Below are positions 7,947 through 17,768 of a stretch of 54,604 nt of DNA, one piece after another. Every line of letters begins with the position of its first letter. Position 1 is the stretch's first letter. The stretch is taken from the NCBI GenBank assembly GCA_017527495.1, contig JAFXPY010000050.1:1-54604 (forward strand). Direction: 5' to 3'. The position numbers and the translations under genes were made by a program. The notes below the pieces were generated by a model. It saw nothing but the letters and a program-made list of their open reading frames with translations. It was not told where the DNA came from and did not search any database. The DNA is from Paludibacteraceae bacterium (GTDB taxonomy: Bacteria; Bacteroidota; Bacteroidia; Bacteroidales; Paludibacteraceae).

Positions 7947-8648
7947 TTGAAACGATTTCTGACTATATTACTCATAGGTTTAGGCTTGAGCAGTTCACTT
8001 TATGCCCAGCAACATCGCCCGTATGCCGACGACCGACCTATTCACTTTGGTTTTCTGCTCGGCGTGAATATGATGGATTACAAAATCACGCCTTCAACAG
8101 AAATGATTGACGGAGGACTATATGAAGTGCGATGCAGCTCAATGATGCCCGGCTTCTCCGCCGGTTTCTTGACCGACATACGTCTTTTCAAATACCTCAA
8201 TTTCCGTGTTGCGCCTACCCTACATTTTGGAACACGCACTATGCAGTACAAACTCATTGAAGGCAGCACAAATCTCAAAACAATGGAAGCCTCCGTCCTG
8301 AGTTTGCCTATTGCCATTCCGTTCTATCTCAAGTGGTCGGCAAAACGATTAGACAACTACCGGCCATACGTCATTGTTGGTGGAGGCGTGCAGTTTGACC
8401 TTGGTGCCGACCATCGCAAAGTTGTTATGCAAAAACGCTTCGACGCCTTCGTTGAAGTGGGTTTCGGATGCGACATCTACTTGGAATACTTCAATCTCTC
8501 ACCGGAACTGAAACTCTCAATAGGTTTCCCAAATCAAATAACCCCATTCGACGAACGACCAGAATTGTCGATTCCTGATTCCCCATACACAAGAGCTATC
8601 GACAAAATGACTTCAAGAATGATAATACTTTGCTTTAATTTTGAATAA
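7947..8648 (+). CDS. PorT-family outer-membrane beta-barrel protein
   Basis: The 233-residue protein starts at a TTG codon (7947); the signal peptide KRFLTILLIGLGLSSSLYAQ follows immediately, which fixes this start and leaves no suitable ATG. The mature part has PorT features: HFGFLLGVNMMDYKI, then GFSAGFLTDIRLFKYLNFRVAPTLHFGTRTMQY, FYLKWSAKR, and a terminal strand. PorT of Porphyromonas is needed for type IX secretion, and family members are small eight-stranded barrels in the outer membrane. Whether this copy is the secretion component or a paralog cannot be told. The 3' end overlaps the next gene by 8 nt, which points to translational coupling. Confidence 0.85.
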   Translation: MKRFLTILLIGLGLSSSLYAQQHRPYADDRPIHFGFLLGVNMMDYKITPSTEMIDGGLYEVRCSSMMPGFSAGFLTDIRLFKYLNFRVAPTLHFGTRTMQYKLIEGSTNLKTMEASVLSLPIAIPFYLKWSAKRLDNYRPYVIVGGGVQFDLGADHRKVVMQKRFDAFVEVGFGCDIYLEYFNLSPELKLSIGFPNQITPFDERPELSIPDSPYTRAIDKMTSRMIILCFNFE

Positions 8649-10086
8649 GACTTTTCACATATTACTCTGCATATTCCTGAGCATCATTATGTTCAGCTGC
8701 AAGACAAAAATCACCGACGACCCTAATGCACGTCTGTCCTTTTCCGCCGACAGCATCAAGTTCGACACGGTGTTTACCAACCAAGGCAGCTCAACAAGTC
8801 TGCTGATGGTGTATAACCGCAACAAACAAGCAGTCAGAATAGACCATATAGCACTTGCAGAAGGTGCCAACTCGTCTTTTCGTCTCAATATTGACGGCAT
8901 AACCAACGAGACATCGTCAGTGAGCAATATAACTCTTGAAAGCGGCGACTCCTTATTTATATTCGTACGCGCAAGTATCGACCCGACAGACAAGAATAAT
9001 CCCGTGCTTGTTGAGGACAACATATTGTTTGTCCTGAATGGTCAGACACAAAATGTGGCTTTGCAAGCCTACGGGCAAGATGTGGAAATCATCAAAGCCA
9101 CAATATTTGAAAACGACACTACTCTACTTGGTCTGAAGCCTTACTTGATTTACGACTATGTGGCTATTGACACGGCAAAGACGCTCACTCTCGCCGCAGG
9201 ATGCAGGTTCTATTTCCACGACGGCGCACAATTTGTAGTCTTTGGCAATCTCAATGCGCAAGGAACACTTGAGAAGCCAATCACGATGCAATCCGACCGT
9301 ATCGACAACTTATTTGCTGATGTGCCTTACAGCATGGTGGCAAATCGTTGGGACGGCATGTATTTAGTACAAGTTGCAGACAATCCCGAAGCCACCTACG
9401 ACATCAATCATCTTGAGACCCGAAGCGGAACAGTGGGAATATATTGTATTAACAATTCAATCAACCTACATCCGCAACTTAAACTGAAAGATAGTCGAAT
9501 TCACAATTTTGGACTCTACGGGCTGGTAGTGCAAAACATGGACGCAACGATAACCAACACAGAGATCTCCAATTGCGCACAATATTGTGTTTATCTTTCC
9601 GGTGGCGAGCACATATTCACACACACCACAATAGCATCATATTTCAACAACACCAATGTGCGCATACAATCAGTAGGACATGAAGATGTTGCGGCTGTGT
9701 ATATTGACGATTTGAATAAATCTTCACAACCGACAAAGGCTTCATTCTACAACTCAATCATCACCGGCACACGACAGAATAATCTTGTTGTTGCCACAGC
9801 GTTTGAGCAACAATATTTGGGCGAAATCAGTCATTGCTACTTGCGCAACGACACCATTGACTTGCCGTCGCTAAATGACATCACATACTACCAGAAAGAC
9901 AATAAAGTGTTCAGAAACGAATACTATCGCTATCAAGAATATGTCGATTACGATTTCACACTTGACAGTCTCTCTCCTTGCAGAAACATTGCCGATAGTG
10001 TTATTGCTCTTGACTACCCACTCGACCGCCAAGGCAAGAATCGTTTAGCAGACGGCAAACCCGACTTAGGTTGTTACGAATATTAA
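8641..10086 (+). CDS. Lipoprotein with right-handed parallel beta-helix
   Basis: The 481-residue protein starts at TTG (8641), overlapping the PorT-like gene by 8 nt. The signal peptide ends in the lipobox IMFSC, so it is predicted to be a lipoprotein. The N-terminal third is a beta-sandwich (LSFSADSIKFDTVFTNQGSS) like that of ASH/choice-of-anchor domains. The middle has repeated short strands with Asn ladders (GTVGIYCINNSI, IHNFGLYGLVVQNMDATI), typical of parallel beta-helices. The C-terminal motif LDRQGKNRLADGKPDLGCYEY is a common ending in Bacteroidetes parallel beta-helix proteins. Substrate is unknown; polysaccharide binding or an envelope structural role is possible. Confidence 0.82.
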   Translation: MNKTFHILLCIFLSIIMFSCKTKITDDPNARLSFSADSIKFDTVFTNQGSSTSLLMVYNRNKQAVRIDHIALAEGANSSFRLNIDGITNETSSVSNITLESGDSLFIFVRASIDPTDKNNPVLVEDNILFVLNGQTQNVALQAYGQDVEIIKATIFENDTTLLGLKPYLIYDYVAIDTAKTLTLAAGCRFYFHDGAQFVVFGNLNAQGTLEKPITMQSDRIDNLFADVPYSMVANRWDGMYLVQVADNPEATYDINHLETRSGTVGIYCINNSINLHPQLKLKDSRIHNFGLYGLVVQNMDATITNTEISNCAQYCVYLSGGEHIFTHTTIASYFNNTNVRIQSVGHEDVAAVYIDDLNKSSQPTKASFYNSIITGTRQNNLVVATAFEQQYLGEISHCYLRNDTIDLPSLNDITYYQKDNKVFRNEYYRYQEYVDYDFTLDSLSPCRNIADSVIALDYPLDRQGKNRLADGKPDLGCYEY

Positions 10087-10098
10087 CGTATCAGCCAT

Positions 10099-11316
10099 AT
10101 GGCTGATACACAAACCATCAACGATATGGAAATTTCAGAACGCGCGCAATTAATGCCTTCTTCGCCAATTCGTAAATTGGCGAAATATGCCGATGCCGCC
10201 AAGCGCAATGGCATACATGTTTACCACCTCAACATCGGTCAGCCGGACATCAAGACGCCCGAATGTGCCATTGAAGCGGTGAGAAATATCGACCGCGACA
10301 TTCTTGAGTACTCACCTTCACAAGGTTTGCTCTCACTTCGCACCAAGATGGTGGGCTACTATGCGAGCTATGGTATTGATCTCTCACCAGACGAGATAAT
10401 TGTTACTTCGGGTGGTTCTGAGGCCGTTATGTTTGCCTATATGGCTTGTCTCAGTCCGGGTGATGAGGTTATTGTTACCGACCCGTTCTATGCCAACTAT
10501 ATGGCCTTTGCAATAAGTTGCGGAGCAATAATCAAATCAGTGAAGACAACAATAGAAAATGGTTTTCGATTGCCTTCTGTAGAAGAGTTTGAGAAACAAA
10601 TCACGCCAAAGACCAAGGCTATAATGATTTGCAATCCAAACAACCCGACAGGCTATCTATACAGCAAACAAGAGATGTTCCAGATTCGCGACATTGTGAA
10701 GAAATACAACCTCTATCTTTTCTCAGACGAGGTGTATCGTGATTTTATCTACACAAAGAGACCATACATTTCTGCATGCCACCTTGAAGGCATAGAAGAC
10801 AATGTTGTGTTGATTGACTCCGTGTCGAAACGCTATTCAGAATGTGGAATTCGCATCGGCACACTCATCACCAAAAACAAGGCTGTTCGCGAAGCGGTTA
10901 TGAAATTTTGTCAGGCTCGTCTCTCGCCTCCTCTGCTGGGGCAGATAGTTGCTGAAGCGAGTATGCAAACGCCGGCACAATACATGGAAGATGTATATGA
11001 CGAATATCTCTCGCGCCGCAATTTCCTGATTGATGGTTTGAACCAAATCCCGGGAGTATATAGTCCAACCCCAATGGGTGCTTTCTACACTATGGTGCGC
11101 CTGCCGGTTGATGATGCCGAGAAATTCTGTGCTTGGTGCCTGACCGATTTCCAATACGAGGGACAGACAATCATGATGGCACCGGGAAGCGGTTTCTACA
11201 CTTCGCCTGAAGAAGGGCGAGACGAGGTGCGCCTTGCATATATTCTGAACAAAGACGACCTTGGTAAAGCACTCATTGTGCTACGCAAAGCACTTGAAGC
11301 GTATAATGAGAAGTGA
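10099..11316 (+). CDS. PLP-dependent aminotransferase, class I/II
   Basis: The 405-residue protein is a fold-type I aminotransferase of the aspartate aminotransferase group. It shows the N-terminal substrate loop HLNIGQPDIKTP, the cofactor-binding segment TSGGSEAV, the motif CNPNNPTGY with the Asn that contacts the pyridoxal ring, SDEVYRDF, and SVSKRYSECGIRIG whose Lys forms the Schiff base. The C-terminal Arg region (EVRLAYIL) binds the substrate carboxylate. Substrate specificity cannot be read with certainty; aspartate or aromatic amino acids are likely. Its last codons (NEK-stop) lie inside a 7-nt repeat array that fills the gap to uvrB. Confidence 0.9.
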   Translation: MADTQTINDMEISERAQLMPSSPIRKLAKYADAAKRNGIHVYHLNIGQPDIKTPECAIEAVRNIDRDILEYSPSQGLLSLRTKMVGYYASYGIDLSPDEIIVTSGGSEAVMFAYMACLSPGDEVIVTDPFYANYMAFAISCGAIIKSVKTTIENGFRLPSVEEFEKQITPKTKAIMICNPNNPTGYLYSKQEMFQIRDIVKKYNLYLFSDEVYRDFIYTKRPYISACHLEGIEDNVVLIDSVSKRYSECGIRIGTLITKNKAVREAVMKFCQARLSPPLLGQIVAEASMQTPAQYMEDVYDEYLSRRNFLIDGLNQIPGVYSPTPMGAFYTMVRLPVDDAEKFCAWCLTDFQYEGQTIMMAPGSGFYTSPEEGRDEVRLAYILNKDDLGKALIVLRKALEAYNEK

Positions 11317-11393
11317 GAAGTGAGAAGCAAGAAGTGAGAAGCAAGAAGTGAGAAGTGAGAAGTGAGAAGTGAGAAGCAAGAAGTAAGAAATTA
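11307..11393. repeat. 7-nt tandem array (GAGAAGT / GAGAAGC / AAGAAGT), copy C1
   Basis: About twelve 7-nt units run from inside the last codons of the aminotransferase gene, across its TGA at 11314-11316, to 5 nt before the uvrB start. The units GAGAAGT, GAGAAGC and AAGAAGT are mixed. A shorter copy lies on the other strand at 22203-22232, just behind ribBA. Confidence 0.9.
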
Positions 11394-11397
11394 GATA

Positions 11398-13416
11398 ATG
11401 GATTTTCAACTAACATCGCAATATAAACCAACGGGCGACCAACCTGAAGCCATCCGCCAACTCGTGGAGGGCATCCGGTGTGGGGCTAAGGCACAAACAC
11501 TGCTTGGTGTTACAGGGTCAGGAAAGACCTTTACCATAGCCAATGTGATTCAACAGCTCAACCGCCCGACACTCATTCTGTCACACAACAAAACACTTGC
11601 CGCACAGCTATATCAGGAATTCAAACATTTCTTTCCAAACAATCTGGTTGAATACTTTGTGTCGTATTACGACTATTACCAACCGGAAGCCTACAACCCT
11701 ACAACGGATGTATATATAGAGAAAGACCTTGCAATAAACGAAGAGATTGACCAACTGCGTCTATCTGCAACTAAGGCACTGCTTTCCGGCAGACGCGATG
11801 TGATTGTTATCTCCTCCGTTTCATGTATCTATGGTATAGGTAATCCGAGTGAGTTCAGGCTCAACACGATTCATATTCGCCGCGGACAAACAATAGTGCG
11901 TGATGAGCTATTGCGCCAACTTGTCAATGCCACATATATGCGCAACGACATTGCGCTCGAGCGCGGCAATTTCCGCGTGAAAGGCGACACGGTGGACATA
12001 TTTCTTGCCTACGAGGACTATCTGCTGCGCATTATTTTTTGGGGCGACGAGATTGAAGAGTTACAAACGATAGATCCGCTCAACAACACAGTGATTGACG
12101 ACATTGACTCAATCGACATCTACCCTGCATCAATTTTCGTAACTACCAAAGAGACAGCCAAACGCGCTTTGGCACAGATTGAGATAGACCTTGAACAGCG
12201 CATCAAATATTTCGAACAGACCGACCGCCCGCTTGAGGCTCGTCGTATTTCAGAGCGCGTGCGCTACGACATGGAGATGATAGAGCAAATGGGCTATTGC
12301 CCGGGTGTAGAAAACTATAGCCGCTATTTTGACGGACGCGAACCGGGAACACGACCTTTCTGTTTGCTCGACTATTTTCCGAGTGACTATCTCATGGTTA
12401 TTGACGAGAGTCATGTCACGGTGCCACAAATCGGAGGTATGTCTGGAGGCGACGCATCGAGAAAAAAGAATCTTATCGAGTATGGCTTCCGTCTCCCCGC
12501 AGCAGCCGACAACAGACCTCTGAAATTTCATGAGTTTCAAAGTTTGCAACCACAAACGATATATGTCTCAGCCACTCCGGCAGAATTTGAGCTCAAAGAG
12601 TCAGAAGGTATTGTCGTTGATCAAGTTGTTCGCCCTACAGGTCTGCTTGATCCGGAAATTGAGGTACGCCCGTCAACCAACCAGATTGACGACCTAATTG
12701 AAGAAGTGCAACAACGAACAGAGCGCAACGAAAGAACTCTGATTGTTACACTACGCAAGAAAATGGCAGAGGAGCTTGACCAACACTTGCGCGAAGTGGC
12801 AGGGATGAGGTGCACATATATCCACTCTGATGTTGACACTCTTGAGCGCATACAGATACTTGAAGACTTGCGCAAAGGATTATACGATGTACTGATTGGT
12901 GTCAATCTCTTGCGTGAAGGACTTGACTTGCCGGAAGTCAGTCTCGTAATAATTCTTGATGCCGACAAAGAAGGTTTTCTGCGCAACTATCGTTCACTTA
13001 CTCAGACAGCCGGACGCGCAGCCCGCAACCTGAACGGAAAAGTAATCATGTATGCCGACACCATAACACGCTCGATGCAAGCCACAATAGACGAGACAGC
13101 CCGACGCCGTGCAAAACAAATGGCATACAACGAGGAACACCACATCACACCACAGGCTATAGTCAAAGCATTCACCAATCCGCTTGCTCAAAAACCTGCA
13201 GAAGAGGGAGCATACATACAAAATGAGGCACCTTCTATAGCAGCCGACCCTGTTGTCAAATATATGACACCTGACGCACTGCGTAAAGCGATTGAAAAGA
13301 GCCGAAAAGACATGCTTGCAGCAGCCAAAGACATGGACTATCTCGAAGCAGCCCGCTGCCGCGACGAAATGCTGCAGCTCGAACAAAAACTGAAAGAATT
13401 AGAAGAAAAAGCATAA
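11398..13416 (+). CDS. uvrB: Excinuclease ABC subunit B
   Basis: The 672-residue protein has the complete UvrB order: Walker A GVTGSGKTFT near residue 40, the beta-hairpin YYDYYQPEAY that probes DNA, YIEKDLAINEEID, the helicase motif VIDESHVTVPQ, VSATPAEFE, the C-terminal helicase lobe with GVNLLREGLDLPEVSLV and QTAGRAARN, and the UVR domain at the end (AAKDMDYLEAARCRDEM) that contacts UvrC. It acts in nucleotide excision repair with UvrA and UvrC in the cytoplasm. Length and motifs are normal. The next gene starts directly after the stop codon. Confidence 0.98.
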   Translation: MDFQLTSQYKPTGDQPEAIRQLVEGIRCGAKAQTLLGVTGSGKTFTIANVIQQLNRPTLILSHNKTLAAQLYQEFKHFFPNNLVEYFVSYYDYYQPEAYNPTTDVYIEKDLAINEEIDQLRLSATKALLSGRRDVIVISSVSCIYGIGNPSEFRLNTIHIRRGQTIVRDELLRQLVNATYMRNDIALERGNFRVKGDTVDIFLAYEDYLLRIIFWGDEIEELQTIDPLNNTVIDDIDSIDIYPASIFVTTKETAKRALAQIEIDLEQRIKYFEQTDRPLEARRISERVRYDMEMIEQMGYCPGVENYSRYFDGREPGTRPFCLLDYFPSDYLMVIDESHVTVPQIGGMSGGDASRKKNLIEYGFRLPAAADNRPLKFHEFQSLQPQTIYVSATPAEFELKESEGIVVDQVVRPTGLLDPEIEVRPSTNQIDDLIEEVQQRTERNERTLIVTLRKKMAEELDQHLREVAGMRCTYIHSDVDTLERIQILEDLRKGLYDVLIGVNLLREGLDLPEVSLVIILDADKEGFLRNYRSLTQTAGRAARNLNGKVIMYADTITRSMQATIDETARRRAKQMAYNEEHHITPQAIVKAFTNPLAQKPAEEGAYIQNEAPSIAADPVVKYMTPDALRKAIEKSRKDMLAAAKDMDYLEAARCRDEMLQLEQKLKELEEKA

Positions 13417-14388
13417 ATGCAACAACAAAGAAACATATCATTAGACATTCTTCGCATTCTTGCCTGCATTGGTGTAATAACGATTCACACCGCGGGCAGC
13501 GTGAGATGGCATGGATGGGCAGAGCCAAATAGCATTCAATGGAATTTGGCAGGCACATTAGACGCAATGAGCCGTTGGTCGGTACCCATATTTGCAATGC
13601 TGACAGGATTTTTCTTTCTCAACCCCGAAAAAGAAATAACAATCAAAAAACTTTTCACCAAAAATATCGCTCGCATTGTTGTTGCACTCGTTGTATGGTC
13701 GGTTTTTTACGCGCTGACATTGCACAAACCCATCTATCCTTTTGGCTCGCAAGAAGGACATTTTTGGTATTTGGGAATGTGCATCGGACTATATTTGGCA
13801 GTGCCTATAATGCGAATCATTGCCACAAACAGCACTTTGCTCAAATATTTTTGTTGGACATGGTTGGCGTGCAAACTATATAGTTTTATCGGCAAATTTG
13901 TTGTCTTACCTTTCGACATTATTGAATTGATCTTTACCGACTATGTAGGATATTGTCTTTGGGCGTTTTATCTATCCACATTGCCCAAGACAAAAACACT
14001 GTGCTACACAATGTCTGCTACTACACTTTTGGGACTTATAATCACTATTATAGGATATATCTTTTCTTTGGAAATAGATCCTCACTTTGGCTCATACACA
14101 TCACCAACAGTAATAGCTACCTCAATAGGTCTGTTCTACCTTTTCTCACACCAAGAAATCAGACTTAGTGAGAAGTGGCAAAGAACAATACAATTTTGCT
14201 CAGAATCGACATTTGGCATATATCTGATTCACATGTGGCTACTGATCAACATGTTTTTCCGTGTTCACAGATTTATAGAAACGCCTATTTATGTTGTGCT
14301 GATATGCATTCCGGCTGTTTTCTTTATCGGCTGGGCTATAACAGCAATTATCAAACAAATACCGGTATTAAAGAAATGGATTGTTTAA
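13417..14388 (+). CDS. Membrane acyltransferase, family 3
   Basis: The 323-residue protein starts directly after the uvrB stop. Its N-terminus (RNISLDILRILACIGVITIHT) carries the acyltransferase-3 signature with a His that is thought to be catalytic. About ten hydrophobic segments follow, fitting an inner-membrane O-acyltransferase such as those that acetylate surface polysaccharides. A conserved late motif SESTFGIYLIHMW is also typical of the family. The substrate cannot be determined. It may be cotranscribed with uvrB and the M48 protease gene 11 nt downstream, but I see no functional link with DNA repair. Confidence 0.88.
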   Translation: MQQQRNISLDILRILACIGVITIHTAGSVRWHGWAEPNSIQWNLAGTLDAMSRWSVPIFAMLTGFFFLNPEKEITIKKLFTKNIARIVVALVVWSVFYALTLHKPIYPFGSQEGHFWYLGMCIGLYLAVPIMRIIATNSTLLKYFCWTWLACKLYSFIGKFVVLPFDIIELIFTDYVGYCLWAFYLSTLPKTKTLCYTMSATTLLGLIITIIGYIFSLEIDPHFGSYTSPTVIATSIGLFYLFSHQEIRLSEKWQRTIQFCSESTFGIYLIHMWLLINMFFRVHRFIETPIYVVLICIPAVFFIGWAITAIIKQIPVLKKWIV

Positions 14389-14399
14389 TTAAATAAGCT

Positions 14400-15647
14400 A
14401 TGACACCAACAATAATTTTCTACATCATTATCGTATTTCTTGTTTTGTCTTATCTGCGTGAAAATATATTCAGTCTGCTCAACCTAAGATACGCTCAAAC
14501 TCATCCGCTACCTCAAGAGATTAGCGACCTCTACGACCCTGACAAACGGGCGCTTCAACTCAACTATCAGCGCTCCAACACTCACATTCACCTCGTGACT
14601 GAATGTGTCAGTTTTTTGGCTATCCTTCTGATGCTTTGTCTTGGCGGTTTTGCGTGGCTCAACGATATTGTTTGCGGTTGGACTGACAACAATATTTTGC
14701 AAGCACTCTATTTCTACGGAATAATCTATTTGGCACAATATGTCTATTCAATACCTATCTCTGCATACGACACCTTCGTTATAGAACAAAAATTCGGCTT
14801 CAACCGCACTACACCTAAAACATTCGTAACCGACACAATTAAGACAATAGTTCTCAATGTCGTTCTGCTCGGTGTCATCCTGCTTGCAATAGTACTGATT
14901 TACAACTATATTCCTGAATGGTTCTGGCTTTTAGCATGGGCTGTCGTTACATTTTTCACTCTCTTTATCGGTCAGTTTTATTCAAATCTTATAGTTCCGC
15001 TTTTCAACAAACAGACTCCACTACCTGATGGAGAACTGCGCACTGCGATTGAACAATTTGCAAAAAAAGTTGATTTCAAGCTCGACAATATCTATGTGCT
15101 TGACGAGTCGAAACGCTCATCGAAATCGAATGCTTACTTCACCGGTTGGGGCAAACGCAAACGCATTGTGTTGTACGACACCCTAATAAACACCATGACA
15201 ACAGAAGAAATTGTCAGCGTTCTTGCTCACGAAATAGGACACAGCAAGCACCACCACACTCTGAAAAGCATCATCAGCAGCTCGCTTCTCAATCTGATTA
15301 TGTTTGCCTTGCTCGGCATAATATTGAAATACGACATTTTTGCACAAGCCATTGGCTGCGAGACAGCATCATTCCATATCAATATGCTTGTTTTTGCACT
15401 GCTTTACACTCCTATATCTACTATTTTGGAATTTTGCGAAAACATATCATCTCGCCGGCATGAATACCAAGCCGACCATTTTGTGAAAGAAAATGGTATG
15501 GCGCAACATCTCATCACCTCACTCAAAAAACTCACCACCGACAATCTCTCCAACCCAATACCTCACCCTGTTGTCGTTTTCTGTCTCTATTCACACCCTA
15601 CTCTCTATCAAAGAATTAAAGCACTCAAGGAAGATGAAAAACACTGA
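14400..15647 (+). CDS. M48-family membrane zinc metallopeptidase (CAAX protease type)
   Basis: The 415-residue protein has several membrane helices and the zinc motif HEIGHSKHH near residue 277, with the third zinc ligand Glu in RRHEYQADHF further on. The cytosolic segment with LDESKRSSKSNAYFTGWG is characteristic of the Ste24/CAAX prenyl protease 1 group. In bacteria these enzymes are thought to take part in membrane protein quality control; no prenylated substrate is known here. Its end overlaps the start of the CYTH gene by 14 nt, which suggests coupling. Confidence 0.92.
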   Translation: MTPTIIFYIIIVFLVLSYLRENIFSLLNLRYAQTHPLPQEISDLYDPDKRALQLNYQRSNTHIHLVTECVSFLAILLMLCLGGFAWLNDIVCGWTDNNILQALYFYGIIYLAQYVYSIPISAYDTFVIEQKFGFNRTTPKTFVTDTIKTIVLNVVLLGVILLAIVLIYNYIPEWFWLLAWAVVTFFTLFIGQFYSNLIVPLFNKQTPLPDGELRTAIEQFAKKVDFKLDNIYVLDESKRSSKSNAYFTGWGKRKRIVLYDTLINTMTTEEIVSVLAHEIGHSKHHHTLKSIISSSLLNLIMFALLGIILKYDIFAQAIGCETASFHINMLVFALLYTPISTILEFCENISSRRHEYQADHFVKENGMAQHLITSLKKLTTDNLSNPIPHPVVVFCLYSHPTLYQRIKALKEDEKH

Positions 15648-16107
15648 AATCGAACATAAATACTTAGTTAGCTCTGTTGCTTATCGTACAATGGCCACAG
15701 CTGTGCATACTATCAAGCAAGGCTATCTCTGCACTGATCCTGACTGCACTATACGCATCAGACAAAAAGACGACAAGGCCTATATTACAGTGAAGTCTAA
15801 GCCTGCAGATAACTTGTCGCGTTTCGAATGGGAAAAAGAAATTAGTCTTGACGACGCACAAAATTTATTTCCGCTTTGCAAAACAGCAATGATTGAAAAA
15901 GAAAGATATATCGTGCCTTGGCAAGAACTGACAATAGAAATTGATGAGTTTCATGGCGAGAATGAAGGACTTATCCTTGCTGAAATCGAACTCCAAACCC
16001 CTAATCAAATCATACCTCCTCTACCCGACTTTATAGGGCAAGATGTGAGCCATGACGCTCGCTACTACAATTCTAACCTAATCAATAACCCTTATAAAAA
16101 TTGGTAA
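15634..16107 (+). CDS. CYTH domain protein (triphosphate tunnel metalloenzyme)
   Basis: The start at 15634 gives 157 residues beginning KNTEIEHKYLV, which contains the ExExK motif of CYTH enzymes at residues 5-9; an upstream extension of the frame has no family resemblance. Further tunnel-lining features are CTIRIRQKDDKAYITVKSK, RFEWEKEI, KERYIVPWQELTIEIDEFHGENEGLILAEIEL. The family hydrolyses tripolyphosphate or makes cyclic AMP or thiamine triphosphate-related chemistry; small bacterial members near this sequence are mostly tripolyphosphatases. The gene overlaps the protease gene and lies 3 nt before the GH43 gene. Confidence 0.87.
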   Translation: MKNTEIEHKYLVSSVAYRTMATAVHTIKQGYLCTDPDCTIRIRQKDDKAYITVKSKPADNLSRFEWEKEISLDDAQNLFPLCKTAMIEKERYIVPWQELTIEIDEFHGENEGLILAEIELQTPNQIIPPLPDFIGQDVSHDARYYNSNLINNPYKNW

Positions 16108-16110
16108 ATC

Positions 16111-17652
16111 ATGAAATCACTACTTCTGATACTTTTAGCGGCAGTAACATTTCAAAATCCTATACTCTATGCCGACTATTCCGACCCTGACGCAATACGC
16201 GTTGGCAACGAATACTATATGACTGCCTCGTCATTCAACTGCTATCCCGGGCTGCAAATTCTTCATTCTACCGATTTGGTTAATTGGTCGCTCGTCAATG
16301 CAGCATTACCCAAAGCCTACGACAAAGAGAAAGGAGTGGAACACGGAAATTTTGTGTGGGCACCATCATTGCGTTTTCACAACGGGCTATATTATATCTT
16401 TTGGGGCGACCCTGACCGTGGCATTTATTACACGACAACAAAAGATGTCCGTGGCAGATGGTCAGACCCACAACTCTTGCTTGAAGGCAAAGGGTATATC
16501 GACCCGTGTCCTTATTGGCAAAACGACACATTGTATGTGATTCACGCACTTGCAGGTTCACGAGCCGGACTGAAATCAGTGCTTCTTGCTGCCACATTTG
16601 TTGACAATCAACTCACCGACCATCGAATTATTTTCGACGGACACCAAAGTCATCCGACATGCGAGGGGCCAAAAATCTACAAACGTAATGATTTCTACTA
16701 TATTTTCACACCGGCCGGCGGCGTAGCAACAGGTTGGCAATTAGTGTTAAGGAGCAATAATATCTACGGACCATACGAGGAAAAAATTGTCCTCAAACAA
16801 GGCTCAACTGACGTCAATGGTCCGCACCAAGGTGCTTGGGTTACGACGCCAAGCGGTGAAGATTGGTTCTTGCATTTTCAGGATGTTGGAGCACTTGGAC
16901 GAATTGTTCATTTGCAGCCCATGAAATGGGAAAACGATTGGCCGGTAATGGGAAATAACGGAGAACCCGTGAGCAAATATAAAGCACCTGAAGGCTGCAA
17001 AAAACAAATAAAGACAAGCAACATAATTATTGAATTTGATTCCACAGCACTCAACTATTCATGGCAATACCCGCACACACCGGATGTGAGATGGCATTTC
17101 TGCGACGCCAACAGCAGTATGCTCCGTCTTTTCAGTATGCCCGAAAATGAAGGCAACAACCTTTGGGAACAGCCCAACCTGCTCTTGAGAAAAATTGATG
17201 CGCCTAAACTTACCGCCACAGCCAAAGTACGATTCTCACCAGCAACAAAAATCAATGGCGAGCGTTGCGGACTAATCACTATGGGACTCGACTACGCCGG
17301 CATAATGATTGAAAAACGCGACAACAGACTCATTGTATATACTATTCAATGCACAAAAGCAAATAAAAAACAAGCAGAACAACTCACAAGTGATGAAATA
17401 GCCATCTTGCCAGACGAGTGGGTCTATCTCCGCCTGAAAATAGAAAAAGGAATAGCCACATTTGCCCTCTCAACCAACAACAAATCATTCATCACTATCG
17501 GTACACCATTCACGCTCAAAGAAGGACAATGGATAGGTGCCAAATATGGTTTCTACTGCACGCGGCCATCGCTCAAAACACTCAAAAACAACAAACAGCC
17601 AACAAACGACGGCGGACACTTAGATATCGACTGGCTCAAAATAGAGTACTGA
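16111..17652 (+). CDS. Glycoside hydrolase family 43 (beta-xylosidase/arabinofuranosidase type)
   Basis: The 513-residue protein has a signal peptide, then a five-bladed beta-propeller of family GH43. The catalytic carboxylates can be assigned by motif: base Asp25 in YSDPDAIRVG, the modulating Asp near residue 131 in YIDPCPYW and the acid Glu near residue 185 in TCEGPKIY. A concanavalin-like C-terminal domain (residues of about 320-510, LLRKIDAPKLTATAKVRF to HLDIDWLKIEY) resembles the beta-xylosidase C-terminal domain. The enzyme is predicted to act in the periplasm or outside on xylan or arabinan side chains. No SusC/D pair lies nearby, so this is not a classical polysaccharide utilisation locus, though the next genes encode putative glycan-binding proteins. 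A 9-nt repeat array starts at its stop codon. Confidence 0.9.
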   Translation: MKSLLLILLAAVTFQNPILYADYSDPDAIRVGNEYYMTASSFNCYPGLQILHSTDLVNWSLVNAALPKAYDKEKGVEHGNFVWAPSLRFHNGLYYIFWGDPDRGIYYTTTKDVRGRWSDPQLLLEGKGYIDPCPYWQNDTLYVIHALAGSRAGLKSVLLAATFVDNQLTDHRIIFDGHQSHPTCEGPKIYKRNDFYYIFTPAGGVATGWQLVLRSNNIYGPYEEKIVLKQGSTDVNGPHQGAWVTTPSGEDWFLHFQDVGALGRIVHLQPMKWENDWPVMGNNGEPVSKYKAPEGCKKQIKTSNIIIEFDSTALNYSWQYPHTPDVRWHFCDANSSMLRLFSMPENEGNNLWEQPNLLLRKIDAPKLTATAKVRFSPATKINGERCGLITMGLDYAGIMIEKRDNRLIVYTIQCTKANKKQAEQLTSDEIAILPDEWVYLRLKIEKGIATFALSTNNKSFITIGTPFTLKEGQWIGAKYGFYCTRPSLKTLKNNKQPTNDGGHLDIDWLKIEY

Positions 17653-17720
17653 AAATTCTGAATGCTCAGAATACTCAGAAAATTCGGATGACTCGGAAAA
17701 TTCAGAATACTCGGAATTTT
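17650..17720. repeat. 9-nt tandem array (ATTCGGAAA-like), copy B1
   Basis: About eight degenerate 9-nt units of the type ATTCRGAAW / ACTCRGAAW begin at the TGA of the GH43 gene and run about 70 nt into the gap. Other arrays of this family lie at 30711-30815 and 38751-38797. The rest of the 230-bp gap holds the promoter described next. Confidence 0.85.
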
Positions 17721-17768
17721 ACAAATTCTTGCAATTTTGTACTTTTTGCTGACATTTTGTAGCATAAA

